NCBI RefSeq assembly: GCF_001314875.1 | Contig: NZ_LJZS01000013.1 | Location: 1-64,000 of the forward strand | Direction of reading: 5' to 3' | Source of the DNA: Halomonas sp. HL-48 | GTDB taxonomy: Bacteria > Pseudomonadota > Gammaproteobacteria > Pseudomonadales > Halomonadaceae | Length of the DNA stretch: 64,000 nt | Part shown: positions 53,289 to 63,306 of the stretch, piece by piece | Position numbering within the stretch: the stretch's first letter is position 1 | How the letters are laid out: every line of letters begins with the position of its first letter | Notes under the pieces: model-generated | What the model saw: the letters and a program-made list of their open reading frames with translations, nothing else | Database searches by the model: none | Told to the model about the DNA's origin: nothing | Position numbers and translations under genes: made by a program

Positions 53289-54971
53289 TTACTCGTCGGC
53301 GATAGGCGCGGGCAGTTCGCTGGCCATGATCTGCAGGTGCACTTCGGGCAGATGCTGAAGATGGTCGGCTAGCCAGGCGAGCAGACGCGGCTGGAGGCCG
53401 AGCCGCAAGTCCGCCAGTGTATCCGCGTGCAGGTCGGCGAGCTGCTCGTCCAGCCATTCGCTGAAGCTGTCTTCATCCAGGGGGTTGGCACTGGTGTTAT
53501 CGAGCATCAGACGGCCAATGCGCGCCCAGCCGGTCTCCGTCGCGCAGACCGGCAGGGCCAGATACAGCCGTCCCCGACGCGGATGGGTGCTGCTGGTGTC
53601 GCTTTCAAGCCCCGGGTGAGGCACGACACTGTTCTGGCTGACGATACACGGCGGCTGGGGATAATGCTGCTCGTGATGCAGCCCCTGATGATCAAACCGG
53701 ATCATGTCGCCATTGACCGGTGCCAGCGGAGCTTCAATACCAAGCGACGCCGCCAGCCGTTGATGCGCCCGCTGATGAAGACGCTCGCCATGAACGGGAA
53801 GCAGATGCCGCGGCGATAGCCACTGATAAAAGCGTATAAGCTCTTCCTGGGCGGGATGCCCGGTGGCATGCAGTTCAGGGTGATTGAACTCATCGAAGAG
53901 CTGGACGCCAAGCTGTTGCAGGCGCTTTTTCAGCTGTTCGATTGGTCGTTCGTTGCCGGGTATCGCCTTTGCGGAGAAGATCACATTGTCGCCTGGCTGC
54001 AAATCGACATGGGGGTGTCGACCCTGGGCGAATCGCTGCAGGGCGGCGCGCGGCTCACCCTGGCTGCCGGTGGCAATCACGACGACTTCATCGGGGGGAA
54101 GGTAGCCCAGATCGTGGGCGGGCACCAGCGCCGGGAAATCATCCATATAGCCGAGCCCCCGCGCCACGCCAACCATGCGCTCCATCGAGCGGCCCATCAA
54201 ACTGACGCGCCGTCCACACTGATCGGCCGCGCGGCCGATCGCCAGCACGCGGGCCAGGTTGCTGGCAAAGCAGGAGACGATCACCCGTCCTTCGCAACGG
54301 GCCAGGGTTCTGGCCAGCGCGCGGGCCACATCGCCTTCACTGCCGGAGTGACCAGGTACAGGGGCGTTTGTGGAATCGCCCACCACCAGATCGACCGGAG
54401 CAAGTGCCTTGAACTGTGATGGATCGATCGGCGCGCCAATGAGCGGTTCGGGATCCAGTTTCCAGTCCCCGCTATGCAGAACGCGATAGGGGCCGGCCAT
54501 GATCAGCACCGCGCAGCTTTCAGGAATGGAGTGGGGCACGCCCAGGTAGCGCAGGCTAAAGGGGCCGTTTTCCAGCGCTTCGCCGGGTTCGATCACCTGA
54601 ATAGCGGCGCTGCTCAGCTGGTGTTCGGCAAACTTGAGGCGCAGCAGGCCTGCGGCCAGCGGGGTGGCATACACAGGGCACTGCCAGTGCGGCCATAGCC
54701 AGGCGACCGCGCCAATGTGGTCTTCATGACCGTGGGTGATATACAGCGCCTTGGGGGCTATGCCCAGTGCCTTGGGGGTCTCCAGATTGGGTACTTGCAG
54801 GGGCGTGTTAGGCAAATCCTGGCGAATCATCATGCCGCAATCCACGGCAATCCAATGATCCTCGTATCCGTAAAGCGTCAGGTTCATACCGATTTCCCCG
54901 CAGCCACCCAGCGGCAGGAGGCGCAGGGGAGGGCGACGACGGGGACGAATATGAGCGCGCGGTGGATGCAT
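53289..54971 (-). CDS. RNase J-like beta-CASP metallo-beta-lactamase
   Basis: A 560-residue metallo-hydrolase of the RNase J family. The N-terminal LLPLGGCGEIGMNLTLY and the zinc-binding HGHEDH at residues 80-85 are characteristic, with further metal ligands in LHSGDWKLD. The beta-CASP region follows (VVGDSTNAPVPGHSGSE, ATGSQGEPRAAL, FSAKAIPGNE) and LLPVHGERLHQRAH closes the core. RNase J acts as 5'-3' exo- and endoribonuclease in Firmicutes and other groups. Most Gammaproteobacteria rely on RNase E, so this is notable. The arginine-rich N-terminus may bind RNA. Substrate unproven. Confidence 0.85.
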   Translation of the reverse strand: MHPPRAHIRPRRRPPLRLLPLGGCGEIGMNLTLYGYEDHWIAVDCGMMIRQDLPNTPLQVPNLETPKALGIAPKALYITHGHEDHIGAVAWLWPHWQCPVYATPLAAGLLRLKFAEHQLSSAAIQVIEPGEALENGPFSLRYLGVPHSIPESCAVLIMAGPYRVLHSGDWKLDPEPLIGAPIDPSQFKALAPVDLVVGDSTNAPVPGHSGSEGDVARALARTLARCEGRVIVSCFASNLARVLAIGRAADQCGRRVSLMGRSMERMVGVARGLGYMDDFPALVPAHDLGYLPPDEVVVIATGSQGEPRAALQRFAQGRHPHVDLQPGDNVIFSAKAIPGNERPIEQLKKRLQQLGVQLFDEFNHPELHATGHPAQEELIRFYQWLSPRHLLPVHGERLHQRAHQRLAASLGIEAPLAPVNGDMIRFDHQGLHHEQHYPQPPCIVSQNSVVPHPGLESDTSSTHPRRGRLYLALPVCATETGWARIGRLMLDNTSANPLDEDSFSEWLDEQLADLHADTLADLRLGLQPRLLAWLADHLQHLPEVHLQIMASELPAPIADE

Positions 54972-55147
54972 CAGAGTCTTAAAGCCTAAAAAGTAATGCC
55001 TTAACTATACGGGATGGGACGGGCGGCTAACAATCATCGCGGTAACGGGCGGTGATTGCGCGCCGGGCATTGGGTACAATAGACGTTTGTTGAATCCCCG
55101 GTGTGGCCACTATTTGCGCCGGGTGCACACCGTCAAGAGTATTTACC

Positions 55148-56002
55148 ATGTCGCATTTTTATCGTTTGGTGGTTTCCTGCCCGGACCAGGTAGGCATTGT
55201 CGCGCAGGTGTCGAGTTTTATCGCTGAGCAGGGGGGGTCGATTACCGAGGCGAGCCAGCATTCCGATCTGGAAACCGGGCGTTTTTTCATGCGCTACGAA
55301 ATACTGGCGGACTCGTTGGGGATGTCGGCAGAGGCGTTGCGTTCGGCATTTGAGCCGGTTGCCGCGCGCTTCGATATGCAGTGGTCCCTGGTGGATACCC
55401 AGCAGCGGCGCCGGGTGGTGCTGATGGTCTCGCGGGAATCCCACTGTCTGGTTGACCTGCTCTACCGTTGGCAGGTGGGCGAACTTGACTGCGATATCGT
55501 CGGGGTGATTTCCAATCATGACGATATGCGATCGTTGACCGAGTGGTACGCGATTCCCTATCACCACGTGCCCGTGGACCCGGCGAATAAAGACGTTGCC
55601 TTCGAGCAGGTGCAGGCGCATATCGACCAGGCGCTGGCAGACTGCATCGTGCTCGCGCGCTACATGCAGATTTTGCCGCCTTCACTGTGCGAGCGGTATG
55701 CCGGGCAGGTGATCAACATCCACCACAGCTTTCTGCCTTCCTTTGCCGGCGCCAAGCCATACCACCAGGCCTATGAGCGCGGCGTCAAGCTGATCGGGGC
55801 GACCTGCCACTACGTGACCCAGGAACTGGATGCGGGCCCGATCATCGAGCAGGACATTCACCGGGTAAGCCACTGCCACACGCCGACGGATCTGGTGCGC
55901 TTTGGCCGTGATGTGGAAAAAGCCGTGTTGGCACGGGGTCTTCGCTGGCACTTGGAAGACCGCGTGCTGGTGCATGGTAATAAAACCGTGGTATTCAGCT
56001 AG
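55148..56002 (+). CDS. purU: Formyltetrahydrofolate deformylase
   Basis: PurU, 284 residues, hydrolyses 10-formyl-THF to formate and THF, balancing one-carbon pools. An N-terminal ACT domain ([36 protein letters not shown]) precedes the formyltransferase fold with [30 protein letters not shown] and [23 protein letters not shown] 55148 (MSHFYRLV) is taken instead of the longer frame at 55103. The stop overlaps convergent lexA by 4 bases. Confidence 0.95.
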   Translation: MSHFYRLVVSCPDQVGIVAQVSSFIAEQGGSITEASQHSDLETGRFFMRYEILADSLGMSAEALRSAFEPVAARFDMQWSLVDTQQRRRVVLMVSRESHCLVDLLYRWQVGELDCDIVGVISNHDDMRSLTEWYAIPYHHVPVDPANKDVAFEQVQAHIDQALADCIVLARYMQILPPSLCERYAGQVINIHHSFLPSFAGAKPYHQAYERGVKLIGATCHYVTQELDAGPIIEQDIHRVSHCHTPTDLVRFGRDVEKAVLARGLRWHLEDRVLVHGNKTVVFS

Positions 56003-56661
56003 CCAAGCGCCTGGCCGTTGCCACCGCGGATAACGCCGACGCCTACGCCCTCGATGTCGAGTGGTTGAGTGCGCAAATCGATATTGATGGGTGAAAAATC
56101 GGGATTTTCCGCGATCAGCGTGACGTGATGCCCGTCGCGTTTGAAACGCTTCACGGTGACTTCATCTTCCAGTCGGGCGACGACAATCTGGCCGTCGCGT
56201 ACGCGCTGGGTGCGATGTACGGCGAGCAGGTCGCCTTCAAGAATGCCGACGTTCTGCATGGAAAGCCCGCGCACGCGCAGCAGGTAATCCGCCCTGGGCG
56301 TAAAGTAGTCGGCGGGCAGCGGGCAATAACGGTCAATGTGCTCGGCGGCCAGAATAGGGCTGCCCGCGGCGACCTCGCCGATGATCGGCAGTCCGCTGGC
56401 GGGATCAGCCGCGGGCGGCTGGCTGTCCAGCGTGTCCTGAGGCTCCTGATTCGGCAAGCGAATCCCCCGAGAGGTATTGCGGATAATGCGAATGACGCCT
56501 TTGCGCTCTAGCGCCCGCAAATGTTCTTCTGCCGCATTGGGCGAGCGAAAGCCCAGCGCCTTGGCGATTTCTGCCCGGGTGGGCGGGTAGCCAAGCTCCG
56601 CCATGGTTTTGACAATAAAGTCGAACACATTCTGTTGACGTACGGTTAACGGCCGTGACAT
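55999..56661 (-). CDS. lexA: LexA SOS repressor
   Basis: LexA, 220 residues, represses DNA-damage genes and self-cleaves with RecA. The N-terminal winged helix reads [29 protein letters not shown]. The cleavage site Ala99-Gly100 lies in GEVAAGSPI, and the Ser/Lys dyad is Ser134 (RGLSMQNVG) and Lys171 (VTVKRF). The linker is somewhat longer than in E. coli. Two candidate LexA boxes lie upstream for autoregulation. Divergent psrA next door matches Pseudomonas. Confidence 0.97.
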   Translation of the reverse strand: MSRPLTVRQQNVFDFIVKTMAELGYPPTRAEIAKALGFRSPNAAEEHLRALERKGVIRIIRNTSRGIRLPNQEPQDTLDSQPPAADPASGLPIIGEVAAGSPILAAEHIDRYCPLPADYFTPRADYLLRVRGLSMQNVGILEGDLLAVHRTQRVRDGQIVVARLEDEVTVKRFKRDGHHVTLIAENPDFSPINIDLRTQPLDIEGVGVGVIRGGNGQALG

Positions 56662-56699
56662 ATCAGCCTCCAGCGTGGGTAAATGGGCAGACAGCGTTT

Positions 56700-56734
56700 C
56701 TGTTTACCTGATCAGTATGTGGTTAAGTATACAG
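56700..56734. promoter_or_regulatory. Two candidate LexA boxes upstream of lexA
   Basis: CTGT-N8-TCAG at 56700-56715 matches 7 of 8 conserved positions of CTGT-N8-ACAG. GTGG-N8-ACAG at 56719-56734 matches 6 of 8. They sit about 40-75 bases upstream of the lexA start, as expected for autoregulation. Confidence 0.5.
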
Positions 56735-56880
56735 TATGTTTCCCTGTCCAGTACATATCTGCGTCAAGCCGGCTAACGATATGATGTATAAGGGGATGCT
56801 GTGCCCCAAGCGAGGCGAGATTTAACGCTAACCAAGCGTTGAGAGGGCTACAATGATAACGTAGTATCCTTAGATTGTTT

Positions 56881-56894
56881 AAAACATCCGTTTT
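56881..56894. promoter_or_regulatory. Candidate PsrA operator upstream of psrA
   Basis: AAAAC-ATCC-GTTTT is a perfect inverted repeat matching the AAAC-N4-GTTT core of the PsrA consensus in pseudomonads. It lies 14 bases before the psrA ATG, fitting autorepression relieved by long-chain fatty acids. Binding is inferred. Confidence 0.5.
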
Positions 56895-56907
56895 TATGGA
56901 GAGCAGC

Positions 56908-57585
56908 ATGGCTCAATCGGATACGGTGACGCGCATTCTGGACACGGCGGAAGTGCTTTTTGCTGAGCGTGGCTTTGCCGAAACGTCCTTACGTAATATC
57001 ACCAGCAAGGCGCGGGTGAACCTGGCCGCGGTGAATTATCACTTTGGCTCCAAGAAGGCGCTCATTCAGGCCGTTTTTGCGCGCTACCTCGACCCGTTCT
57101 CCGAGCGCTTCCACAGTGCTCTGGACGCGCTTGAAGCGCGCTACGCAAGCCGTGACATTCCACTTGAGGTGCTGCTCGAGACCATGGCCACCACGGTGTT
57201 GGAGGTGCCCGCGGAGCGCAATAGCCTGAAGGTGTTCATGCGCTTGCTTGGCCTGGCCTACAGCCAGGCCCAGGGGCATTTGCGTCGCTATATTCAGCAA
57301 GAGTACGGTGATGTGTTCAGCCGTTTTACCGAACTGGTACGCCGTGCTACGCCCGATTTGCCCGATGCCGAGCGCTTTTGGCGGCTACACTTTATGTTAG
57401 GTACCGTCATTTTTACCCTGTCAGGGCTGGACGCGCTGCGCGATATCGCCGAAAAGGATTATCACCAGCAGGTATCGGTCCGCGACCTGATTCGCCGACT
57501 GCGCCCCGTCGTGGTGGCCGCCATGAATGCGCCCTTGCCCGATGAAAGAGACACTGAGCCGCATGCAGACACCGTCGCTCACTGA
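56908..57585 (+). CDS. psrA: TetR-family regulator PsrA
   Basis: A 225-residue TetR regulator closely resembling Pseudomonas PsrA, a fatty-acid-responsive repressor of beta-oxidation genes and activator of rpoS. The DNA-binding domain is nearly identical in pattern: RILDTAEVLFAERGFAETSLRNITSKA, then NLAAVNYHFGSKKALIQAVF. ATG 56908 has GGAGAG five nt upstream; the longer frame from 56875 is rejected. Gene order lexA-psrA-nagZ matches P. aeruginosa, strengthening the assignment. An AAAC-N4-GTTT palindrome lies just upstream. Confidence 0.9.
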   Translation: MAQSDTVTRILDTAEVLFAERGFAETSLRNITSKARVNLAAVNYHFGSKKALIQAVFARYLDPFSERFHSALDALEARYASRDIPLEVLLETMATTVLEVPAERNSLKVFMRLLGLAYSQAQGHLRRYIQQEYGDVFSRFTELVRRATPDLPDAERFWRLHFMLGTVIFTLSGLDALRDIAEKDYHQQVSVRDLIRRLRPVVVAAMNAPLPDERDTEPHADTVAH

Positions 57586-58087
57586 GCTGCCGCCCCGTCA
57601 GGGACTGTGGCTCGAAATCGCTATTCAATCGCAGCAGTTGCGCGCCTGGCAAGGCGATACGTGCCGTTATCAGTGTGATGTTTCCACGGGACGCGCCGGG
57701 GTGGGCGGCCAGGAAAACAGCGGCAAGACGCCTCTAGGCTGGCACTATATTCGCGCGGCGATTGGCCAAAAGTCGCCTGAAAATGCGGTGTTCAAGGGAC
57801 GCCGCTGGACGGGGGAAGTGTTCAGTGCCGAGCTGGGCGAGGCGTTTCCCGAACGCGACTGGATCCTGACCCGTATTTTATGGCTGTGTGGCCTGGAGCC
57901 TGGGGTCAATCGTGGGGGGCAGGTGGACTCCCAGCGCCGCTATATTTATCTGCATGGCACGCCGCCGGACCAGCCCATGGGCCAACCGGCGTCGCATGGC
58001 TGCGTGCGGCTGCGCAATGCGGATCTGCTGTGGCTTTTCGAGCATGCCTTGCCGGGAACGCCTGTCTGGCTGCACGACGGACGTTGA
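57563..58087 (+). CDS. L,D-transpeptidase (YkuD domain) without signal peptide
   Basis: A 174-residue YkuD/ErfK-domain protein. The catalytic motif is complete: HGTPPDQPMG (His131) and SHGCVRLRN (His145, Cys147). Such enzymes cross-link meso-DAP residues in peptidoglycan or attach lipoproteins. No signal peptide or membrane helix is seen with any of the possible starts (57527, 57542, 57563), so export is unclear. 57563 is a compromise; all starts overlap the psrA end. It sits between psrA and the peptidoglycan-recycling gene nagZ. Confidence 0.8.
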   Translation: MQTPSLTELPPRQGLWLEIAIQSQQLRAWQGDTCRYQCDVSTGRAGVGGQENSGKTPLGWHYIRAAIGQKSPENAVFKGRRWTGEVFSAELGEAFPERDWILTRILWLCGLEPGVNRGGQVDSQRRYIYLHGTPPDQPMGQPASHGCVRLRNADLLWLFEHALPGTPVWLHDGR

Positions 58088-58144
58088 TCGTTGGACTCAC
58101 GCTAATGTTGGTCTAGAATTAGTGCCTTTTTTGGACACCCCGCT

Positions 58145-59170
58145 ATGACACAACCATTGGGCTCGGTCATGTTGGACCTTGAAGGGACTTCCCTGACCGC
58201 CGCAGAACGGCAGTTGCTGGCATCGCCCGCGGTCGGGGGCGTTATTCTCTTCGCGCGTAATGTCGACGATGCTCACCAGGTACGTCGCCTATGTGGCGAA
58301 GTGCGTCAGCAGCGCCCCGATATACTGCTGGCGGTGGATCAGGAGGGCGGCCGCGTCCAGCGTATCAAGCAGGGCCTGACGCGGCTGCCCGCCATGGCGC
58401 GCCTGGGTGAGCATTATCAGCGGGATCGCGCGGCAGGTCTCGCGCTCGCTCAGGATACGGGCTGGCTGCTCGGCATGGAAATGGCCGCCTGCGGGTTGGA
58501 TATCAGCTTTGCCCCTGTGCTGGATATCGATAGCGGATTAAACAGCATGATTGGTGACCGCAGCTTTGGCGCTGAGCCCGTGCAGGTGAGTGAGCTGGGT
58601 GGTGCTCTTGTCACCGGGCTCCACGAGGCCGGCATGGCGGCGGTCGGCAAGCATTTTCCCGGCCATGGCGGGGTCGCGGCGGACTCGCACCTGGCCCTGC
58701 CCGTCGATGAGCGCTCTTTCGAATCCTTGAAGCAGCACGATCTGGTGCCTTTCAGCGCCCTGGCCAAGCAACTGGATGGCGTGATGCCCGCGCATATTGT
58801 GTATTCGGCCTTTGATGCCCGGCCGGCGGGTTTTTCGCCCAGTTGGCTGGGCATGCTGCGTCAGTCGCTGGGTTTCAAAGGTTGCATTTTCTCGGACGAC
58901 TTGAGCATGGCCGGTGCCCATGAAGCAGGCGATCCGCGCCAGCGAGCGGCGGCTGCGCTGGCGGCAGGCTGCGACATGCTGCTGGTATGCAACGACCGCG
59001 AGGCCGCGCTCGAGGTGGTGGCCGCTACCCCAGCGCCGGTTTCCGCGCGGCCGGGTAAACTACGCTACAAGCGCGCTCGGCCTGATCTGGACGCGCTGCC
59101 CGCGCTTAGCCGCTGGCGGCGCACCCACGCCCAACTGGAAGCAATGGCCAGTCAGTCATCCGGTACCTAA
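58145..59170 (+). CDS. nagZ: Beta-N-acetylhexosaminidase NagZ
   Basis: NagZ, 341 residues, a cytosolic family-3 glycoside hydrolase that removes GlcNAc from anhydro-muropeptides in cell-wall recycling. ILLAVDQEGGRVQRIKQGLTRLPAM opens the barrel, and KHFPGHGGVAADSHLALPVDER carries the mobile His/Asp general acid-base loop. The nucleophile aspartate is in GCIFSDDLSMAGAHEAGD. It starts 57 bases after the L,D-transpeptidase gene. Released products influence ampC induction in related bacteria. Confidence 0.96.
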   Translation: MTQPLGSVMLDLEGTSLTAAERQLLASPAVGGVILFARNVDDAHQVRRLCGEVRQQRPDILLAVDQEGGRVQRIKQGLTRLPAMARLGEHYQRDRAAGLALAQDTGWLLGMEMAACGLDISFAPVLDIDSGLNSMIGDRSFGAEPVQVSELGGALVTGLHEAGMAAVGKHFPGHGGVAADSHLALPVDERSFESLKQHDLVPFSALAKQLDGVMPAHIVYSAFDARPAGFSPSWLGMLRQSLGFKGCIFSDDLSMAGAHEAGDPRQRAAAALAAGCDMLLVCNDREAALEVVAATPAPVSARPGKLRYKRARPDLDALPALSRWRRTHAQLEAMASQSSGT

Positions 59171-59175
59171 GGCGT

Positions 59176-59213
59176 TGTCTGAAAACTGGCTGCGCACGCC
59201 GACTTTTCAGACA
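59176..59213. repeat. Perfect 10-bp inverted repeat between nagZ and hpt
   Basis: TGTCTGAAAA (59176-59185) and TTTTCAGACA (59204-59213) enclose 18 bases. The stem ends in T residues inside rather than after it, so it is not a standard terminator. It may be a hairpin or a protein-binding dyad. Confidence 0.6.
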
Positions 59214-59253
59214 CAGCCTGGCAACCGTCTTTACTCAGTAGGTTGGAAACTTA

Positions 59254-59832
59254 ATGGCAACGTTAGATAAAGAAGCGCTCGCGTCACTGGACTCAATGCG
59301 CGAGCTGATGGACAACGCCGATTGCTTGATTACCCAGCAGCAAGTAGAGCAGGCGCTGGACCGGATGGCCGAGCAGATCAGTGACGATCTGGGCGATAAG
59401 CTACCGGTCTTCTATTGCGTCATGAATGGCGGTTTGATCACTACGGGGCATCTTCTCACCCGGTTGGGATTCCCCCTGGAGGTCGACTACCTGCACGCCA
59501 CGCGCTACCGCAACGAGACCCGTGGCGGTGAGCTCTTCTGGCGGGTGTCGCCGGAAATTCCCATGGCTGGTCGCCACGTCGTCATCGTCGACGACATTCT
59601 GGACGAAGGCACTACCCTTTCGGCAATTCTCAACTATTGCCAGCAGGCGCAAGCCGCCAGCATTACCACCGCCGTACTGGTCGACAAGCGCCACGACCGC
59701 AAGGCAGTGCCCGGTTTGAAAGCGGATTACTGCAGCCTGGAAGTGGCCGACCGCTATGTGTTTGGCTTTGGGATGGATTACAAAGGCTACTGGCGTAATG
59801 CCCCAGGCATTTTTGCACCCAAGGGCATGTAG
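59254..59832 (+). CDS. hpt: Hypoxanthine-guanine phosphoribosyltransferase
   Basis: A 192-residue type I PRTase that salvages hypoxanthine or guanine. The core is VFYCVMNGGLITTGHLL, the PRPP loop VVIVDDILDEGTTLSAIL and the base-binding ADRYVFGFGMDYKGYWRNAPGI. It resembles the Pseudomonas protein that follows this variant, with an N-terminal extension of about 45 residues. Followed by convergent ppsR with 15 bases between stops and no obvious terminator. Confidence 0.92.
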   Translation: MATLDKEALASLDSMRELMDNADCLITQQQVEQALDRMAEQISDDLGDKLPVFYCVMNGGLITTGHLLTRLGFPLEVDYLHATRYRNETRGGELFWRVSPEIPMAGRHVVIVDDILDEGTTLSAILNYCQQAQAASITTAVLVDKRHDRKAVPGLKADYCSLEVADRYVFGFGMDYKGYWRNAPGIFAPKGM

Positions 59833-59847
59833 TCATGGCTTTTGGCA

Positions 59848-60681
59848 TCAGCGCGGCGAAAAACGCCGCGCAAGGCCGGTTTCGGCGATCATGCGGGTTG
59901 ATATCTCTTCCACCGAAAAGCGTGTGGCATCGATGTAGGGCACGTGCAGCCGCCGATACAAGGCTTCTGCCTGCTCGATTTCCCGCATGCACTGATCCAT
60001 CGAACTGTAGCGACTATTGGGTCGACGCTCGTTGCGAATCGCCGCCAGGCGACGCGCGTCAATCGTCAGGCCAAACAGCTTGTGGCGGTGGGGCGCGAGC
60101 GCTTTCGGCAGCTTCAGCATGCCGTCTTCGTCCAGGTCGTCTTCGGTTAGCGGGTAATTGGCGGCGCGGATACCGAACTGCAGGGCCAGGTAGAGCGACG
60201 TGGGGGTTTTGCCGCAGCGCGAAACGCCGACCAGTATGACGTCGGCTTTATCGTACTGGTGGGTGCGCGCGCCGTCGTCGTTATCCAGCGCGAAGTGAAC
60301 CGAGTGAATGCGGTCCATGTAGACATCGTCGCTACCGATCGAGTGGGTCCTTCCGACGCTGTAGGACGAGTGGGTGGCAAGCTCCTGCTCGAGAGGCTTA
60401 AGAAACGTCGAGAAGATATCCACCTTGAACCCGGAAGCCTTGCGAATTACATCGCGGATTTGCTGATCGACGATCGTGTCGATAATGATCGGCCGCTGCC
60501 CGTCTTTCACCGCTGTCGCGTCAATGATCGCGGCCAGGGCCTGGGCTTTTTCCAGGGTATCGATATACGGTTTGGTCTGCATATGGATATCGACATCGCT
60601 GAACTGGGCCAACAGGCTTCTTCCCAGGCTCTCAGCGGTTATCCCCGTTCCATCCGATATAAAAAAAGCCGTGCGCTGCAT
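59848..60681 (-). CDS. ppsR: PEP synthase regulatory kinase/pyrophosphorylase
   Basis: PpsR (DUF299 family), 277 residues, a bifunctional enzyme that phosphorylates PEP synthase with ADP to inactivate it and uses Pi to reactivate it. The P-loop [15 protein letters not shown] is central, with [20 protein letters not shown] at the N-terminus and [18 protein letters not shown] at the C-terminus. ATG 60681 is used instead of the longer frame to 60801. It is divergent from its target gene ppsA, 227 bases apart. Confidence 0.95.
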   Translation of the reverse strand: MQRTAFFISDGTGITAESLGRSLLAQFSDVDIHMQTKPYIDTLEKAQALAAIIDATAVKDGQRPIIIDTIVDQQIRDVIRKASGFKVDIFSTFLKPLEQELATHSSYSVGRTHSIGSDDVYMDRIHSVHFALDNDDGARTHQYDKADVILVGVSRCGKTPTSLYLALQFGIRAANYPLTEDDLDEDGMLKLPKALAPHRHKLFGLTIDARRLAAIRNERRPNSRYSSMDQCMREIEQAEALYRRLHVPYIDATRFSVEEISTRMIAETGLARRFSPR

Positions 60682-60908
60682 GCTGGTTGCTCCCCGTTTC
60701 GTTGCGCATATTGTGTGCCGGGATGTCGCTCGGCACAACTGCGTCAAGCGTCTGACTACAGCAAATGCCCAAAAACCCCATCTGTTGTAAAAATCCTCCA
60801 CTCCCTTCGCTATTAGACCAATGGCGAATGCACCGGGGCGGTGCTAGGGTAAGCGCATTCATCTTCAGCGGCTGAGACCGCCGCTGGCCTATTGAGCGAG
60901 GGGGTTGC

Positions 60909-63284
60909 GTGAACGACTACATTCTATGGTTCGATCAATTGGGCATGGCCGACGTCGAACGTGTGGGTGGCAAAAACGCCTCGCTGGGCGAAATGATTTC
61001 CAATTTATCCGGGGCAGGGGTGACCGTTCCCGGTGGGTTTGCCACCACGGCCCATGCCTATCGCGAATTTCTTGCCCACAAAGGACTCAACGAGCGTATC
61101 AATGAGACCTTGTCACGGCTGGACGTGGATGACGTCAAGGCGCTGGCCGACGCCGGCAAAATGATTCGCCAATGGGTCATCGACACGCCGTTACCGCCCA
61201 CTTTTGAAAAAGAACTGCGCACTGCGTACGAAACGCTGCAGCAGCGTCATCCGGCTCTCAAGGTGGCGGTTCGCAGTTCGGCCACCGCTGAGGACTTGCC
61301 TGACGCCTCCTTTGCCGGTCAGCAGGAAACCTTTCTGAATATCGAAGGGTTCGACAACATCAAGCGCGCGGTCCACGAGGTCTTCGCCTCGCTGTTCAAT
61401 GACCGAGCGATTTCTTACCGCGTCCATCGGGGCTACGCCCACGAAAACGTTGCGCTGTCCGCGGGCGTACAGAAAATGGTGCGCTCGGAAACCGGTGCGT
61501 CGGGGGTCATGTTTACCCTGGATACCGAATCAGGTTTCCGCGAGGCGGTGTTTGTGACCGCTTCCTGGGGGCTGGGCGAAACCGTCGTCCAGGGGGCGGT
61601 CAACCCGGACGAGTTCTACGTACACAAGCCCACGCTGGCCGCAGGGCGGCCGGCGGTACTGCGCCGCAATCTTGGTTCCAAGCTGATCAAGATGGTCTAT
61701 GGCGAAGAGGCCAGCGCTGGGAAATCGGTAGAGACCATCGATGTGCCGCTTCAGGACCGTGGCCGCTTCTGCATCAACGATGCCCAGGTGATGTCGCTGG
61801 CTCGCCAGGCCGTGACCATCGAGCAGCACTACCAGCGCCCCATGGACATCGAATGGGCGCTGGATGGCGACGATGGCGAGCTGTACATCGTTCAGGCACG
61901 GCCCGAAACGGTCGTTTCCCAGCAGGAAGGCGGCAAGCTGGAGCGCTTCCAGCTGCGTGAAAAAGGTCGCACCCTGGTGACCGGCCGTGCGATTGGCCAG
62001 CGAATTGGCAGTGGCACCGCCAAGATCGTCATGAGCCCGGACGATATGGACAAGATCCATGATGGCGATGTACTGGTAACCGACATGACCGATCCCGACT
62101 GGGAGCCGATCATGAAGCGCGCCTCGGCGATCGTTACCAACCGCGGCGGCAGGACCTGTCATGCGGCCATCATTGCCCGGGAACTGGGCATCCCAGCCGT
62201 GGTCGGCTGTGGCGATGCCACCACACGGTTGAGCGAAGGCAGCGACGTGACCGTCTCCTGTGCCGAAGGCGATACCGGACATGTCTATGAAGGGCTACTC
62301 GCCTTTGATTGCAAGGTGACCAATGTGGACACCATGCCCGAGATTCCCTTCAAGATCATGATGAACGTGGGCAACCCTGATCGAGCTTTCGGGTTTGCAA
62401 GCCTACCGCATGCCGGGGTGGGGCTTGCACGGCTGGAGTTCATCATCAACCGCATGATCGGTGTGCATCCCAAGGCCCTGCTGGAGTACGACACGCTGCC
62501 AGCCGATCTTCAGCAGGTGATCGACATTCGCACCGCCGGCTATAGCGACCCGGTCAGCTTCTATGTCGATAAACTTGTCGAAGGTATCTCGACGTTGGCC
62601 GCCGCCTATTACCCCGAACGTGTCATCGTGCGGCTGTCCGACTTCAAGTCCAACGAATACGAAAACCTGATCGGCGGTAAGCTTTACGAACCCGGTGAAG
62701 AAAACCCCATGCTCGGTTTCCGTGGCGCTTCGCGCTATGTGTCGGAGGCGTTTCGCCCCTGCTTCGAGCTCGAGTGTCGAGCGCTAAAGCGCGTGCGTGA
62801 AGAAATGGGGCTCGACAACGTCGAGGTCATGGTGCCCTTCGTGCGCACGACCGAGGAAGCCCGCGAGGTGGTCGAGCTTTTGGCCACCAACGGGCTCAAG
62901 CGTGGCGACAGGGGGCTGAAGATCATCATGATGTGCGAGCTGCCGGCCAATGCGCTGCTTGCCGACGAATTTCTCGAGCATTTCGACGGCTTCTCGATAG
63001 GCTCCAACGATTTGACCCAGCTGACCCTGGGGCTCGATCGCGATTCGGGCATCGTGGCACACCTGTTTGACGAACGAAACGAGGCGGTCAAGAAGCTGCT
63101 GTCGATGGCCATCAAGGCCTGCAAGGCCCAGGGTAAATACGTGGGCATTTGTGGGCAGGGACCCTCTGATCACCCTGAGCTGGCGAAATGGCTCATGGAG
63201 CAGGGCATCGACTCGGTGTCGCTGAACCCGGATGCCGTCCTGGAAACCTGGTTCATGCTGGCCGGTGAAACCATCGCCGAATAA
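60909..63284 (+). CDS. ppsA: Phosphoenolpyruvate synthase
   Basis: PpsA, 791 residues, makes PEP from pyruvate, ATP and water in gluconeogenesis. The ATP-grasp domain opens with [15 protein letters not shown] and [24 protein letters not shown]. The phosphohistidine swivel domain has [23 protein letters not shown], and the C-terminal barrel ends in [30 protein letters not shown]. The start is GTG 60909 with a GAGGGGG ribosome binding site. Activity is controlled by the divergent ppsR product. Confidence 0.97.
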   Translation: MNDYILWFDQLGMADVERVGGKNASLGEMISNLSGAGVTVPGGFATTAHAYREFLAHKGLNERINETLSRLDVDDVKALADAGKMIRQWVIDTPLPPTFEKELRTAYETLQQRHPALKVAVRSSATAEDLPDASFAGQQETFLNIEGFDNIKRAVHEVFASLFNDRAISYRVHRGYAHENVALSAGVQKMVRSETGASGVMFTLDTESGFREAVFVTASWGLGETVVQGAVNPDEFYVHKPTLAAGRPAVLRRNLGSKLIKMVYGEEASAGKSVETIDVPLQDRGRFCINDAQVMSLARQAVTIEQHYQRPMDIEWALDGDDGELYIVQARPETVVSQQEGGKLERFQLREKGRTLVTGRAIGQRIGSGTAKIVMSPDDMDKIHDGDVLVTDMTDPDWEPIMKRASAIVTNRGGRTCHAAIIARELGIPAVVGCGDATTRLSEGSDVTVSCAEGDTGHVYEGLLAFDCKVTNVDTMPEIPFKIMMNVGNPDRAFGFASLPHAGVGLARLEFIINRMIGVHPKALLEYDTLPADLQQVIDIRTAGYSDPVSFYVDKLVEGISTLAAAYYPERVIVRLSDFKSNEYENLIGGKLYEPGEENPMLGFRGASRYVSEAFRPCFELECRALKRVREEMGLDNVEVMVPFVRTTEEAREVVELLATNGLKRGDRGLKIIMMCELPANALLADEFLEHFDGFSIGSNDLTQLTLGLDRDSGIVAHLFDERNEAVKKLLSMAIKACKAQGKYVGICGQGPSDHPELAKWLMEQGIDSVSLNPDAVLETWFMLAGETIAE

Positions 63285-63306
63285 TATCCAGCCGTCTAGT
63301 CATTAA

